Source of the DNA: Zhongshania aquatica | Lineage (GTDB): Bacteria; Pseudomonadota; Gammaproteobacteria; Pseudomonadales; Spongiibacteraceae | Assembly: GCF_027257955.1 (NCBI RefSeq) | Contig: NZ_JANZNQ010000001.1 | Coordinates: 124,001-188,000 of the forward strand | Reading direction: 5' to 3' | DNA: 64,000 bases | In this document: piece after piece, positions 49,127 to 58,087 of the stretch | How the letters are laid out: each line of letters opens with the position of its first letter | Position numbering within the stretch: position 1 is the stretch's first letter | Program-made: the position numbers and the translations under genes | The notes under the pieces: model-generated | What the model saw: the letters and a program-made list of their open reading frames with translations, nothing else | Told to the model about the DNA's origin: nothing | Databases searched by the model: none

Positions 49127-49757
49127 ACGTCGTCACCCTTTATTGATTCCATTCGAAGGCATTTGCGTGCGCGCAATTACAGTAAGCGTACCGAGCGAGC
49201 TTACGTGTATTAGATTCTGCACTTTATTCGATTTCATCAAAAAGTACACCCTTCAACATTGGCTGATGATTCTGTGGCGCAGTTTTTGGAATACCTAGTC
49301 GTTGAGCGCAATGTAACGCCGTCTACACTGATAATTGCATTTAATGCCTTGATGTATTTGTTTAAGCAGGTGTTAGGACGAGAGGGGATTCAAATACCGG
49401 ATTATTCCCGTGCGCGCAAAGCTAAAAAGCTGCCTGTAGTTTTGTCGCGGACTGAGGTGAGACAATTTGTGCGCCATGCAGGGTGGCTATTTGATTTGCG
49501 CCCAGCTTAGGTATGGCTCGGGATTACGACTAATGGAGGTCTGTCAGCTTCGTGTAAATGATATTAATTTTGACAAGCTGGCGATTATTGTTCGCGGGGC
49601 TAAGGGGTATAAACAACGTGTTACCACCTCAGCAGAGCATTGCGTGCCTGCACTTCGTCGACAGATTGAATTGGCTAGGGCCTTTCTTACCGAGTGGCAG
49701 TGTTGCCGTCTGGGATGGCCGCTCCGACGTTCTGTTTGGCGCGCGCCCGTTCTATAG
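49127..49757 (+). pseudogene. Integron integrase (IntI-like tyrosine recombinase), degraded
   Basis: The reading frame (PFIDSIRRHLRARNYSKRTERAYVY) is typical of IntI N-termini. It is broken by TAG at 49211-49213, where the family has Trp, then resumes ILHFIRFHQK, LEYLVVERNVTPST, VVLSRTEVRQF. Near 49470-49500 a net +1 frameshift moves it to a frame with YGSGLRLMEVCQLRVNDINFDKLAIIVRGAKGYKQRVT, containing the catalytic Arg (GLRLME) and Lys. Homology ends near 49690: the HxxR and Tyr boxes are missing. There is also no ATG at the expected start. XerC/D are less likely because the LPVVLSRTEV and YGSGLRLME blocks are of the IntI type. Confidence 0.82.
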
Positions 49758-49761
49758 CCAT

Positions 49762-49781
49762 AGTGGGGAGATCTCCCCACT
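49762..49781. terminator. 20-bp perfect palindrome
   Basis: AGTGGGGAGATCTCCCCACT is a perfect 20-bp palindrome 32 bases beyond the stop of the serine hydrolase gene (which reads leftwards) and just after the integrase remnant. With the flanking A-rich run on the right it could be a terminator or binding site; there is no loop or T-run past the stem on the minus strand. Confidence 0.45.
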
Positions 49782-49812
49782 GTAGCAAAAAAATTACAAA
49801 TTGAGCTCCGCT

Positions 49813-51096
49813 TTAAAAGGCAGATGCCAGTGGTCGTAAATATTTATACCCCTGTGGGTTGTTTACTGTCGAAAACATCGCAATAACCACGTCTCGTGAG
49901 GGTGAAACATATAGAGCCTGCCCCTGAAAGCCGGACTTAAAGAGGTCACCATCAGCGAATAGCGCCCCCCACTGAGAAGGCGCGCTAACTGGCGGCTCTC
50001 CGTGAATACTTGCGTCTATTGCCTGCGCTGTTGGTGCATGGCGGTAATAATCAGTTCGCGCAACGTCACCAATGCGAGCCAGCAATTTTTTATTTGCCAC
50101 CTTTGAGTTGTAGCCACTTGGCGTAAACAGCATACCGAAACGAGCTAGGTCTCTGAGACGCGACGAAAACATCCCGTGAGCAATGGCGCGGCCGTCTGGT
50201 GTTAACCCCAACAGGGCATCACCGTCTGCGCCAATTTGTGACCAGATTCGCTGCTGTACGACATCACCATAACGCTGGCCAGTTACACGCTCAATGAGTA
50301 AGCCCAGCATATTCGTATTCGCTGAGGAGTATTGATATGTCTTACCCGGCGGGTTCAAACGCGTCATTTCACGTAAAACCTGATTATGCGTTCCTGCTGC
50401 TAATCCCGGGGCTTTAAGCACTCCTTGGGCAAACATTAGCTTACCGATACCGGAATGTGGATCGCCATATGCTTCAGTTGAATCTACGGCATCTATGCCA
50501 CTGGCTTGATGAAGAATGTGCGCAACTTTAACACCTTCCCAGACCGTTCCCTTGAATTCCTTAAGGTAGGTATCGATGGTGGTGTTGGGGTCAATCTGCC
50601 CCTCCTCAATCAGCATTTCTGTCAGCAGCCCGGCAATGACTTTCGCTACAGACCACCAAAGATGAGAGTCGGTCGGCTGCATACCTGGATACTTCTCGTA
50701 GACAACTTTTCCTTTGTGGATCACGACGATGCCCTGAAGCCTACTAAGCGGCGAATTCACAAATTCATCTAGGCTCAAATCGCCAAGAGATGTTTTTACT
50801 TTAATACCACCGATGCGGCCATTGGGTTTTTCACGAAGACTTTTTATTTGACCATCTCTGCCAAGCAGCTGGTGAGGATAAAACTCAGCCATATTGAGAT
50901 AGGTGTAAAGCGCGGCGTTGCCTGCTAGTCCCAATGCAGCACTTTTATAACTTGCCTTCAGATCAGTCGCTTCGTCAGCAGAGAAGCCATTCTTCGCCTC
51001 GAAAACTGGCCACACACTCTCACCACCGTAGGTAGACGCTGAACTGAGCAGCACAGATATGGCCAATAGAGTAATATTAATCATTCTCTTATTCAT
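49813..51096 (-). CDS. Serine hydrolase of the class C beta-lactamase fold
   Basis: The 427-residue protein has a signal peptide (MNKRMINITLLAISVLLSSASTYG) and the SxxK catalytic pair Ser149/Lys152 in WWSVAKVIAGLL. The YSSANTN segment (Tyr256) stands at the YxN position, and NPPGKTYQYSSAN is typical of the NylB/esterase branch rather than true AmpC beta-lactamases. The periplasmic product may hydrolyse esters or amides. The start overlaps the carboxylesterase gene by 4 bases. Confidence 0.88.
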   Translation of the reverse strand: MNKRMINITLLAISVLLSSASTYGGESVWPVFEAKNGFSADEATDLKASYKSAALGLAGNAALYTYLNMAEFYPHQLLGRDGQIKSLREKPNGRIGGIKVKTSLGDLSLDEFVNSPLSRLQGIVVIHKGKVVYEKYPGMQPTDSHLWWSVAKVIAGLLTEMLIEEGQIDPNTTIDTYLKEFKGTVWEGVKVAHILHQASGIDAVDSTEAYGDPHSGIGKLMFAQGVLKAPGLAAGTHNQVLREMTRLNPPGKTYQYSSANTNMLGLLIERVTGQRYGDVVQQRIWSQIGADGDALLGLTPDGRAIAHGMFSSRLRDLARFGMLFTPSGYNSKVANKKLLARIGDVARTDYYRHAPTAQAIDASIHGEPPVSAPSQWGALFADGDLFKSGFQGQALYVSPSRDVVIAMFSTVNNPQGYKYLRPLASAF

Positions 51097-52661
51097 TGTG
51101 TTGCCCCATAGTACTGCACGTAGTTTGACGTCGTGCGAGATTTCCAGCTATTTCCCAGTGGCGCAGCGTATTTGGCATCGTCGCCATGTATAAAACTTTT
51201 GATACTGGCCGCAATGGCCGCGTGAATATTTTCCCGCTCTTTACGATTTTCCTTTGTCCAGGCAAATCTCATGTAAGAAGGTCGGTCTTCAATATAGTTT
51301 CCAAAAAGAATAGGTACATCTAGACCGTGGAAAGATCCGAAATCTAGCTGCCACGGATCAGGGAAGTTGTCCCATACAAATTCGTACTGGTATAACGCAG
51401 GAAGTGATTCAGCATATGTCGCTATACAGCCTTGTAATTTCTTACTGTATTTTCGTTCAAGGTACTGAATAAGAATATTCCGGACCATACCTTTGATTAA
51501 TCCAAGTTCTTGGCTAACCGTTTTTGTCCTTTCTTCACCATTAAACAGTGGCCAAAGTTTATTGAACTCTAGGTCGTACATCCGAGTTGTAACCAGCGTA
51601 CTCAGCTCATCACGGGTATTGCCGATCATTAGCGGAACTTTATTGATAAGTTCGCAGGTGACCTCTCGCGAACTTTCTGGCTTGCTTACCACTGTGCCGT
51701 CGGCAATAACTTTAGGTAATACCCCTTTTTCAGATGCCTCAGCGAGCTCTGTTTCAGTTTTGCCGCGAAGATAGTTACGTAGTTCAGTATCGCTCATCTT
51801 GCTGATGATGCTTTCAGCATCGGCCGACGACTCAGCCTTTCCATCCTTGATTAATAGCTGCGCAATAAATTTATCTCCCTGCTCCTTACCTTCTTCGTAA
51901 GATGCAGAAAACGGAATACCAGAAAAGCTGATTGCTCGCTGAAACTTACCTGTTGCCGCTGGCGAACGCATTAGGGCGAGAACAAAAACCGCCCCTGCGG
52001 ACTGCCCGGAAATAGTGATATTGTCAGGATCACAGGATAGCGCCGCGCAATTTTCACGCGCCCAGTCCAACACCTTAATCATATCGAGGAGTAAGAAATT
52101 TCCGGAGTCCTCCTCAGGGTTGCCAGTCTTCAACGCCGGGGATTGAAATGAACCCCAAATACCCAGCCGATAGTTGGCCGTTATCACCACCGCATCTGTC
52201 TCCGCTGCTAGCCTAGCGCCGTTGTAGATTTCATGATAAGACCGGCCAAAAATACCAGAACCACCGTGAAAAAATATCAACAGTGGGCGCTTTTTCTTTT
52301 CGCTATTGGGTACCCAAACATTCAGAAAAAGACAGTCTTCTGAACCATAGGGCTTGTTGAAACTTGCTTCATCATCGGTGGTGAAAAAATTACCAATTTG
52401 AGAGCAGGCACTTCCTGGGGAGCGTGCATCACGCACGCCCGGCCAGGCTTCCACTTCCTGTGGCGCTTTCCAGCGCAGTTGATTAACCGGAGGGGCTGCA
52501 TAGGGTATGCCCAAGTATTGATAGGTATTGCCTGATTTTTCACCGCGAACATCACCACTTTTGAGTGAAACGATTTCACCGGCCAAACTTACTGACGCCG
52601 TGAGCCAAAGCAAGCTGAACAGAAATACCGAAGCTGTTCCGCGAATCTTCACCTTTTGCAT
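51093..52661 (-). CDS. Secreted type-B carboxylesterase
   Basis: The ATG at 52661 follows the TonB receptor stop by one base and has GGAG upstream; a longer frame to 52697 overlaps that gene. The 522-residue protein has a signal peptide ending SLAG, the oxyanion motif FFHGGSGIFGRS, the pairing EDCLFLNVWVP, and the nucleophile Ser221 in ITISGQSAGAVF. The C-terminal catalytic His would be in FGSFHGLDVPILFGNY. It resembles para-nitrobenzyl esterases. Linked to a TonB receptor, it probably acts in the periplasm on an imported ester. Confidence 0.9.
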   Translation of the reverse strand: MQKVKIRGTASVFLFSLLWLTASVSLAGEIVSLKSGDVRGEKSGNTYQYLGIPYAAPPVNQLRWKAPQEVEAWPGVRDARSPGSACSQIGNFFTTDDEASFNKPYGSEDCLFLNVWVPNSEKKKRPLLIFFHGGSGIFGRSYHEIYNGARLAAETDAVVITANYRLGIWGSFQSPALKTGNPEEDSGNFLLLDMIKVLDWARENCAALSCDPDNITISGQSAGAVFVLALMRSPAATGKFQRAISFSGIPFSASYEEGKEQGDKFIAQLLIKDGKAESSADAESIISKMSDTELRNYLRGKTETELAEASEKGVLPKVIADGTVVSKPESSREVTCELINKVPLMIGNTRDELSTLVTTRMYDLEFNKLWPLFNGEERTKTVSQELGLIKGMVRNILIQYLERKYSKKLQGCIATYAESLPALYQYEFVWDNFPDPWQLDFGSFHGLDVPILFGNYIEDRPSYMRFAWTKENRKERENIHAAIAASIKSFIHGDDAKYAAPLGNSWKSRTTSNYVQYYGATQ

Positions 52662-52662
52662 T

Positions 52663-55002
52663 CTAGAACTCCAGGCTGAGTCGGGCGGAAACAGCACGAG
52701 GAGCGTTTAAAATATAAACATTGTCTCCATTAATAGCCGGCTTAACAATGCCAACGGGGGTGGTTTCGTTGGTGATATTCAATACATTGACTCCGAGACT
52801 GGGGCGGCCTGTAAACTGGGTTAGTCGCATTTGCATTCCTGCACTATAGGTGCCGTAATCATTCACAGTGTCTTCGTCCACTAAGTCATTGTAGGATTTG
52901 CCAACATAAGAGTAAGTCACGTGACCAGAAACATTTAACCAACTTTGAGGAGAGTTGCTAAATGCCAGTGAGGCCGCGTACTGGTATTCTGCTGAGCCCG
53001 GTAGTGGTTTGCCAGCCGGAACAAAATCATTTCCAGCGACAAAATCCTCCAATGTGTGGGCATCTACCGTTCCGCCACTTAAAGAAAACAGGAATCCAGG
53101 CACTGGCAGTTGCCAACGCAGATTCACCTCTATGCCGTCACTCTCTGCACTACCCACATTGTCGTAATAGTTGATCGCAAGCGCATTTTTGAGAACCACT
53201 AGCGGGTTGTCGAAGTCGATATGAAACGCGGTTAGATCAAACTCAAGAGTATTATCAAGCCAGCGAGTCCGCATCCCGATTTCATAGTTCATAATAGTGT
53301 CTGATTTATAGGTGCCCGGCACATTCTGAAGCTCATCTTCAGGAACGGTCTGGATGCCACCAAACCGGAAGCCCTTATTGACGAGTGCGTACACGGAATG
53401 CTCGTCGGTGAATCGATAGGTAACTGAGACTTTTGGGTTCATACCCTCTTCACTGATTTCGGCGGTGTTGTCCAAAGTGTACTCGCCAGTTGCAACTAGA
53501 TTTAGAAGACTGACGCCCTGCGCTACTATGCCTTCACCAGTGTAACCGCCATCAACACCTGTTTGGTAATATCGGCCTCCGAGCGACAACTCCAAGCTGG
53601 CGGTGGGGTACCAGGTGGTATCGAAGAACACTGCCTTTTCTTGTGCATTTGCATTGGTTTGTGCGCAAAGCAGAGACAAGCTGCAGTCGACTCCGTTTGA
53701 GTTTCGATCTCGTAAACCAAGTGAATCTAGCAGCGGAATCTGATCTGTCGCCTGCAAAGTCAAAGAAAGAAAATAATCAATGGGAGAGTCAAGATAATAT
53801 ACCCCCACCAACCACTCAAACTTATCGTCTGCCTGAGACTGCAAACGTAACTCCTGCTGAAAGGAGCTGGACTTTTGGTTAGTCAAAAATGGTATAGCTA
53901 AGCCATCCGGGGCGGCGTTTGAGGGTGTGCCAAACAGGCTAAAATAGCCATCGATAATATTCTTGCGCTCCTTCTCTGTTCGGGATGACGAAGAAACTAA
54001 CCTTACGCTTTCCCATTCATGTTGAACTTCAAGATTATAAAGTGCAATTCGATGTTCATTTGGCCATTTAATAAATGAGCTTCTAGTTTCCCTTGGTCCA
54101 ACCGTGTTGTCGGCAATAAAAATATCATTGTCCGCCTGATAATCTTGCGCCAGATAAGTTAATTTAACCGAGGTATTATCCCCCGGCGTCCATGTTGCAC
54201 CAAGACGATACTGCTTTCCTTTCGATCCGTTTACATCGCTAGCCTCTTGACCCCGGCGGACATCGTCAGTAAATCCCGGATATTCGCGGTCGATATAAGT
54301 AAGCCTAAGCCCCAGATTACCATCAGAGCCAAACACCGGAATATTAATCATAAAGCCCTGGGTTAGACCACTATCTCCCTCTTCTAGTGAAATGTTCTGG
54401 GCAAAGTACGACGCCTGCCATTCATGGGGTACCGCTTCGTTCAAGCGATACCGCAGCACACCGGACAGAGCCGCGCCGCCAAAGAGAGTGCCCTGCGGCC
54501 CCTTGAGCACTTCTACCGCTGCCAAGTCAAAGGCTGAAAGGTCGGGTGTGATGCTGGCTGCATAAGGTTCGTTGAGGGCCGTATCACCTATAAAAATTCC
54601 GACTGGCTGCGGTACAACGCTAGTCGGCGCCGCGCTTGTTGAGATTCCGCGCATTACAATTCGCTGATCACCAGGCCTTGCTGAATTTGCAGTTACGCCG
54701 GGTGTCTGTTCAAGTACATCATTGATACTCAGTATGCCTTGCTGCTCGAGGCTATCGCCGGAAAACGCAGAAATAGAAGCGGGAATGTCTCGAAGTGACT
54801 TCTCTCGCTTGGTCGCCGTAACGATGACCTCTTCTAGAAAATTGCGTCGTGTAGCGTATTTGCTATCTTGTTGCTCTTTAACCGATATACTCTTCTTAAC
54901 ACCGGATATTTCCGGCTCTGAAGCCGAAGAATAGCTGGTGCAGAATGCAGCACTCAACAGGGAAATATGGGACAGAGTTTTGAAATTTCGATTTTCAATC
55001 AT
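52663..55002 (-). CDS. TonB-dependent outer-membrane receptor
   Basis: The 779-residue protein has a signal peptide, then EEVIVTATKREKSLRDIPASISAFSGDSLEQQGI (TonB-box region and plug start). The plug carries QTPGVTANSARPGDQRIVMRGISTSA and VEVLKGPQGTLFGGAALSGVLRYRLN, followed by a 22-strand barrel ending SARLSLEF. It belongs to the iron-complex/other-substrate group that is expanded in marine bacteria (FecA/CirA-like, with the sugar- or steroid-type plug). The cargo is unknown. It is second in the TetR operon, with the esterase immediately downstream. Confidence 0.92.
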   Translation of the reverse strand: MIENRNFKTLSHISLLSAAFCTSYSSASEPEISGVKKSISVKEQQDSKYATRRNFLEEVIVTATKREKSLRDIPASISAFSGDSLEQQGILSINDVLEQTPGVTANSARPGDQRIVMRGISTSAAPTSVVPQPVGIFIGDTALNEPYAASITPDLSAFDLAAVEVLKGPQGTLFGGAALSGVLRYRLNEAVPHEWQASYFAQNISLEEGDSGLTQGFMINIPVFGSDGNLGLRLTYIDREYPGFTDDVRRGQEASDVNGSKGKQYRLGATWTPGDNTSVKLTYLAQDYQADNDIFIADNTVGPRETRSSFIKWPNEHRIALYNLEVQHEWESVRLVSSSSRTEKERKNIIDGYFSLFGTPSNAAPDGLAIPFLTNQKSSSFQQELRLQSQADDKFEWLVGVYYLDSPIDYFLSLTLQATDQIPLLDSLGLRDRNSNGVDCSLSLLCAQTNANAQEKAVFFDTTWYPTASLELSLGGRYYQTGVDGGYTGEGIVAQGVSLLNLVATGEYTLDNTAEISEEGMNPKVSVTYRFTDEHSVYALVNKGFRFGGIQTVPEDELQNVPGTYKSDTIMNYEIGMRTRWLDNTLEFDLTAFHIDFDNPLVVLKNALAINYYDNVGSAESDGIEVNLRWQLPVPGFLFSLSGGTVDAHTLEDFVAGNDFVPAGKPLPGSAEYQYAASLAFSNSPQSWLNVSGHVTYSYVGKSYNDLVDEDTVNDYGTYSAGMQMRLTQFTGRPSLGVNVLNITNETTPVGIVKPAINGDNVYILNAPRAVSARLSLEF

Positions 55003-55040
55003 GATAAATCACTCTTAGTTCATTGTTATTTTTGATTGGT

Positions 55041-55814
55041 TTAATCTTGCTTAGAGCCATTTTTCTGCGCGGCGTAGCTAGGAAAGCCGTTGGCTTGGTT
55101 GCTCAAATATTTACTCTCCAATTCGTCCAAAGCGCTTTCATCAATAGCTGCCATCTCTGGCATCAGTCGATCAATAAGGTGATTCAATCGGTGTGAGAAC
55201 GATACAACTTCTTTACCAAGCCCCATCTTTGACTCGATTTGTCGGAAGAACGTCGCAAACTGCTCACGAGGTAAGGCGGCGATGGCCTCAATATCTGACA
55301 TGATGGGCGCGTCATTTCCCGTACTTCTTGTGCGTTCCGCCTGTAAACAAACAACACCCAGAATCGCGTTGTAACCGACCACCGCAAGTTGCACCTGGCT
55401 ATCGTTCGTGCAAATGGAATCTAAAACTTGCAAAAGCAAATGCATTTGCATTTGCCATTTTTTTGACCCAGAAGGCGAGTGACAGAATTTTGGGTAGCGC
55501 AATTGAATCTCTCGAATACAGAGGAAATGCTCAATCAGCTGTATTCTAAGGGGGGTGGCGCAGGATCTATTTGGGATCGGTATTTTTGCAACTAGATGCT
55601 GTAAGGCCTCTTGCTCCAGTTGCCCTATGTCATCAATGTAGTTGTAGAGAGTGGCGTGGTTGACACCCATTTCCTTTGCGATAGCGCGAATATTAAGTGA
55701 TGTGTAACCATCATTTTCAAGCACAGAAAGGGCGCTGGAAATGATTTTTTCCCTAGTTATTTTTCTGGGTCGACCTACTTGACGCGCTTTCACCGTAGAA
55801 ATACCTCTACTCAC
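55041..55814 (-). CDS. TetR/AcrR-family regulator
   Basis: The protein begins with a basic RQVGRPRKITREKIISSALSVLENDGYTSLNIRAIAKEMGVNHATLYNYIDD, a classic TetR DNA-binding domain; the C-terminal ligand domain is divergent, as is usual. The frame opens at GTG 55814, which has no ribosome-binding site, while GTG 55793 has AGAGGT nine bases upstream and may be the true start (250 residues). It is first in the operon tetR-tonB receptor-esterase-hydrolase and lies 11-47 bases from the twin operators, so autoregulation is likely. Confidence 0.9.
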   Translation of the reverse strand: MSRGISTVKARQVGRPRKITREKIISSALSVLENDGYTSLNIRAIAKEMGVNHATLYNYIDDIGQLEQEALQHLVAKIPIPNRSCATPLRIQLIEHFLCIREIQLRYPKFCHSPSGSKKWQMQMHLLLQVLDSICTNDSQVQLAVVGYNAILGVVCLQAERTRSTGNDAPIMSDIEAIAALPREQFATFFRQIESKMGLGKEVVSFSHRLNHLIDRLMPEMAAIDESALDELESKYLSNQANGFPSYAAQKNGSKQD

Positions 55815-55824
55815 TATTAATATG

Positions 55825-55861
55825 TAACCACCGGTTATATATTAATAGTAACCATCGGTTA
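55825..55861. promoter_or_regulatory. Twin TetR-type operators
   Basis: Two dyads TAACC-ACC-GGTTA (55825-55837) and TAACC-ATC-GGTTA (55849-55861) sit 24 bases apart, each within a GTAACCANCGGTTATATATTA repeat. The TATATATTA spacers are AT-rich like promoter -10 regions. Placed just before tetR, they are the likely binding sites of the TetR protein. Confidence 0.75.
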
Positions 55862-56432
55862 TATATTAGTCAAGAGCGCCCTCAAAGAAGCAAACCTCCT
55901 CTATATACGGACTGAGCTATCTCCCAAGACACGTCAGATAAATGAACAGACGCATTGTAAGATGCATGCCGCATCACGAAGCGCAGCGCTTTATGGCGGG
56001 CTTGTTAAAGCTCGTAGTGCGCACAAGCTTTTCAGACTCCTCCCTAATTCTTACCGCCAGCCACAACGGCGCCCTTACTAAGTCAGCGTTTTGGCTGTCC
56101 AACAACCGCAGGAAGCATAATGCCGCCCCATATTATAAGTAGCGACAATTTACACTGCTTGCCGACTCTGCACGCAAACATCAGGTCTGCCGAATTAGAA
56201 ACGCCACGAAGAGCTAAGGAAAGTCCTTAAGACTGCCGCAATATCAGCGCGTGCAGACTATTTTCCAGCAGCAAAAGCCTTCTCTTCCCTCGTCGTCTTA
56301 AAACTGCTAATTGAATCCGTTGAGCTGCGCCGAAACGCTTGTCGGGTCTTAAAACACGCTCATTGAATACTGACTACTGGAACAAGCGCTCCATAACATT
56401 TAATCTGACGCCAGCTCACGGGGAAGTACATT
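55862..56432. other. Intergenic stretch without a called gene
   Basis: This holds no gene I can support. A 66-codon frame at 55942-56142 (+) has no ribosome-binding site or known motif. A small inverted repeat AAGCGC-A-GCGCTT is visible near 55979-55991. The promoter of the rightward NADAR gene should lie in its right part. Confidence 0.55.
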
Positions 56433-56900
56433 ATGTTTTTTGACAAAAAAGAGACCAAACTCCTTACACTCTCACGGGATGATGCTAATCATCCGCTCGC
56501 GTCGCACTCTAAACATGCCTTTGAGTTAGATGGTTTTGAGTGGCCGTCAGTCGAGCACTACTATCAGGCGATGAAATTTGATGACGCCGAATACCGCGAG
56601 CAGATCCGCAATGCGACACACCCGGCTGAAGCGGCAAAGCTGGGTAAGAGCAAAAAACACACGCGGCGCAAGGATTGGAAGAAAATCAGCGTCACCTATA
56701 TGACCCGCGCCACTTACATTAAATGTCGTACCCATAGCGATGTAGCACAAGTGCTTTTGGACTCGGGTGAAGATGAAATTAAAAATGTTAGCCAATACGA
56801 CTATTTTTGGGGCAGCGGTCGGGATATGCGCGGTGATAACCACTTTGGTAAAATGTTGATGGGTGTTCGCAAAAAGCTGCGGGAAGAACTGGGCAAGTAA
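56433..56900 (+). CDS. NADAR-family (YbiA-like) protein
   Basis: The 155-residue protein matches the NADAR fold, which hydrolyses N-glycosidic bonds of damaged riboflavin precursors (and in some cases ADP-ribose). Seen are NHPLASHSKHAFELDGFEWPSVEHYYQAMKF, RNATHPAEAAKLGKSKKH and YFWGSGRDMRGDNHFGKMLMGVRKKL, where WGSG/GxNxxG line the active site. Starts as a single gene; the PACE gene follows after a 74-base gap in the same direction. Confidence 0.9.
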   Translation: MFFDKKETKLLTLSRDDANHPLASHSKHAFELDGFEWPSVEHYYQAMKFDDAEYREQIRNATHPAEAAKLGKSKKHTRRKDWKKISVTYMTRATYIKCRTHSDVAQVLLDSGEDEIKNVSQYDYFWGSGRDMRGDNHFGKMLMGVRKKLREELGK

Positions 56901-56974
56901 TACACTTGCTCAAATCGCTTTTAATCGCCGCCAAGAAACGTCATACACACCACCCATTTATTTGAAGTAATTTC

Positions 56975-57406
56975 ATGAACCCTAACAGCCGCCGCGTCTG
57001 CCAAGCACTTCTCTACGAGATAGGTGCTGTTGCCTTGGTCACGCCCATTCTCACCTTTGCCTTTGACGCCGAGGTATCGTCGACCCTACCCTTGTCTGTG
57101 CTTATGGCAACCATCGCGCTCATTTGGAACTATGTGTTTAACGCACTGTTTGAGCACTGGGAAAAGAAACAAGTCACCAAGGGGCGGTCACTTCAACGGC
57201 GCTTAGTTCACGGCGCCGGTTTTGAGGGCGGCCTGGTTATTGTACTGGTGCCACTCACCGCATACTGGCTAAATATCAGTTTGTGGCAAGCTTTGCTGGC
57301 CGAGATTGGCTTGCTAATCACCTTTTTCTTCTACGCCATTGTCTTTACCTGGGCCTTCGACAAAGTCTTTGGTCTACCGGCCTCCGCGCAGGAGGCAAAG
57401 GAATGA
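56975..57406 (+). CDS. PACE-family (AceI-like) efflux transporter
   Basis: The 143-residue protein has four membrane helices in two BTP repeats: RRVCQALLYEIGAVALVTPILTFAF with the conserved Glu in helix 1, MATIALIWNYVFNALFEHWE, RRLVHGAGFEGGLVIVLVPLTAYWLN and LLAEIGLLITFFFYAIVFTWAFDKVF. The repeated WNYVFNxxFE/WAFDKVF pattern defines the PACE (proteobacterial antimicrobial compound efflux) family. Substrates may be biguanides or polyamines. Its end overlaps the next gene by 4 bases. Confidence 0.9.
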   Translation: MNPNSRRVCQALLYEIGAVALVTPILTFAFDAEVSSTLPLSVLMATIALIWNYVFNALFEHWEKKQVTKGRSLQRRLVHGAGFEGGLVIVLVPLTAYWLNISLWQALLAEIGLLITFFFYAIVFTWAFDKVFGLPASAQEAKE

Positions 57407-57918
57407 AGCCCGCGTCTAGCAACCGCATTTTGAAATATTTGCAGGGCTATCCTGAGCATTTACAGAATCAAATTCGAACGCTTATCGACGAACAGCGCTT
57501 GGCGGAGTATTTAACAAACCGTTACGGCAAGCAGCACGACATTCAGAGTGACAAGGCACTGTACAGCTACGTAAACAGTTTGAAGCAAGAAAACCTGCGC
57601 AGTGCGCCGCAAATAGATAAAGTGCTTTTTGACAATCGGCTCGATCTCACACACCGCGCTCTAGGTTTACACACGGCGGTGTCACGGGTGCAAGGTGGCA
57701 AGCTAAAAGCGAAAAAGGAAATTCGCATCGCCTCTTTATTTAAAGACACGGCGCCGGAGTTTTTAGAAATGATTGTTGTACATGAACTCGCGCACTTAAA
57801 AGAGCACGATCACAACAAGGCGTTTTATAAACTGTGTACCTATATGCTGCCCGACTACCATCAGCGGGAGTTTGATCTGCGGGTGTATTTAACCGCAAAA
57901 GAGCTAGGGCAGATATAA
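57403..57918 (+). CDS. YgjP/M48-like zinc metallopeptidase family protein
   Basis: The ATG at 57403 overlaps the PACE stop (ATGA). A longer frame from 57283 lies in the PACE gene and is rejected. The 171-residue protein has HxxH-type zinc motif in VVHELAHLKEHDHNKAFYKL, which is the HELxHxxxxxHxxxF of the YgjP (DUF45) family. N-terminal YLQGYPEHLQNQIRTLI is a short helix pair. The activity in the family is debated (UTP pyrophosphatase and protease proposals). Confidence 0.88.
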   Translation: MKPASSNRILKYLQGYPEHLQNQIRTLIDEQRLAEYLTNRYGKQHDIQSDKALYSYVNSLKQENLRSAPQIDKVLFDNRLDLTHRALGLHTAVSRVQGGKLKAKKEIRIASLFKDTAPEFLEMIVVHELAHLKEHDHNKAFYKLCTYMLPDYHQREFDLRVYLTAKELGQI

Positions 57919-57940
57919 CTCTATTCCTATACTAAAAAGA

Positions 57941-58079
57941 CAAGCCCAGATTTATGTCATGAGCGCAGGGATTTTGAACGTCACCGGAGCAGAAGATACG
58001 GAGTTTACACGACAGTAAATGAGTAATCCGAGCACCGCCGACGTTCAAAATACCAAGCGCAATAATAAATCTGGGCTTG
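57941..58079. repeat. 139-base nested inverted-repeat element
   Basis: The outer arms CAAGCCCAGATTTAT (57941-57955) and ATAAATCTGGGCTTG (58065-58079) are a perfect 15-bp pair. Inner arms ATTTTGAACGTC (57971-57982) and GACGTTCAAAAT (58040-58051) pair over 12 bp, with GCGC flanks matching too, and the centre has TTTAC/GTAAA (58004-58019). It fills the gap between the converging YgjP-like and thiolase genes, so it may end both transcripts. Similar sequences are found between genes in other gammaproteobacteria, in my recollection. Confidence 0.7.
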
Positions 58080-58087
58080 GCTAATAC

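Noticed and set aside
55960-56020. attC-like site near the small AAGCGC/GCGCTT hairpin
   Set aside because: Only a hairpin and GTTAAAG are present; the cores do not fit RYYYAAC/GTTRRRY and no cassette gene adjoins.
55942-56142. 66-codon frame on the + strand
   Set aside because: There is no ribosome-binding site, and the sequence shows no recognisable motif; the region is rich in small inverted repeats.
57283-57402. Longer start for the YgjP-like gene
   Set aside because: It lies wholly in the PACE gene; ATG 57403 gives the usual ATGA overlap.
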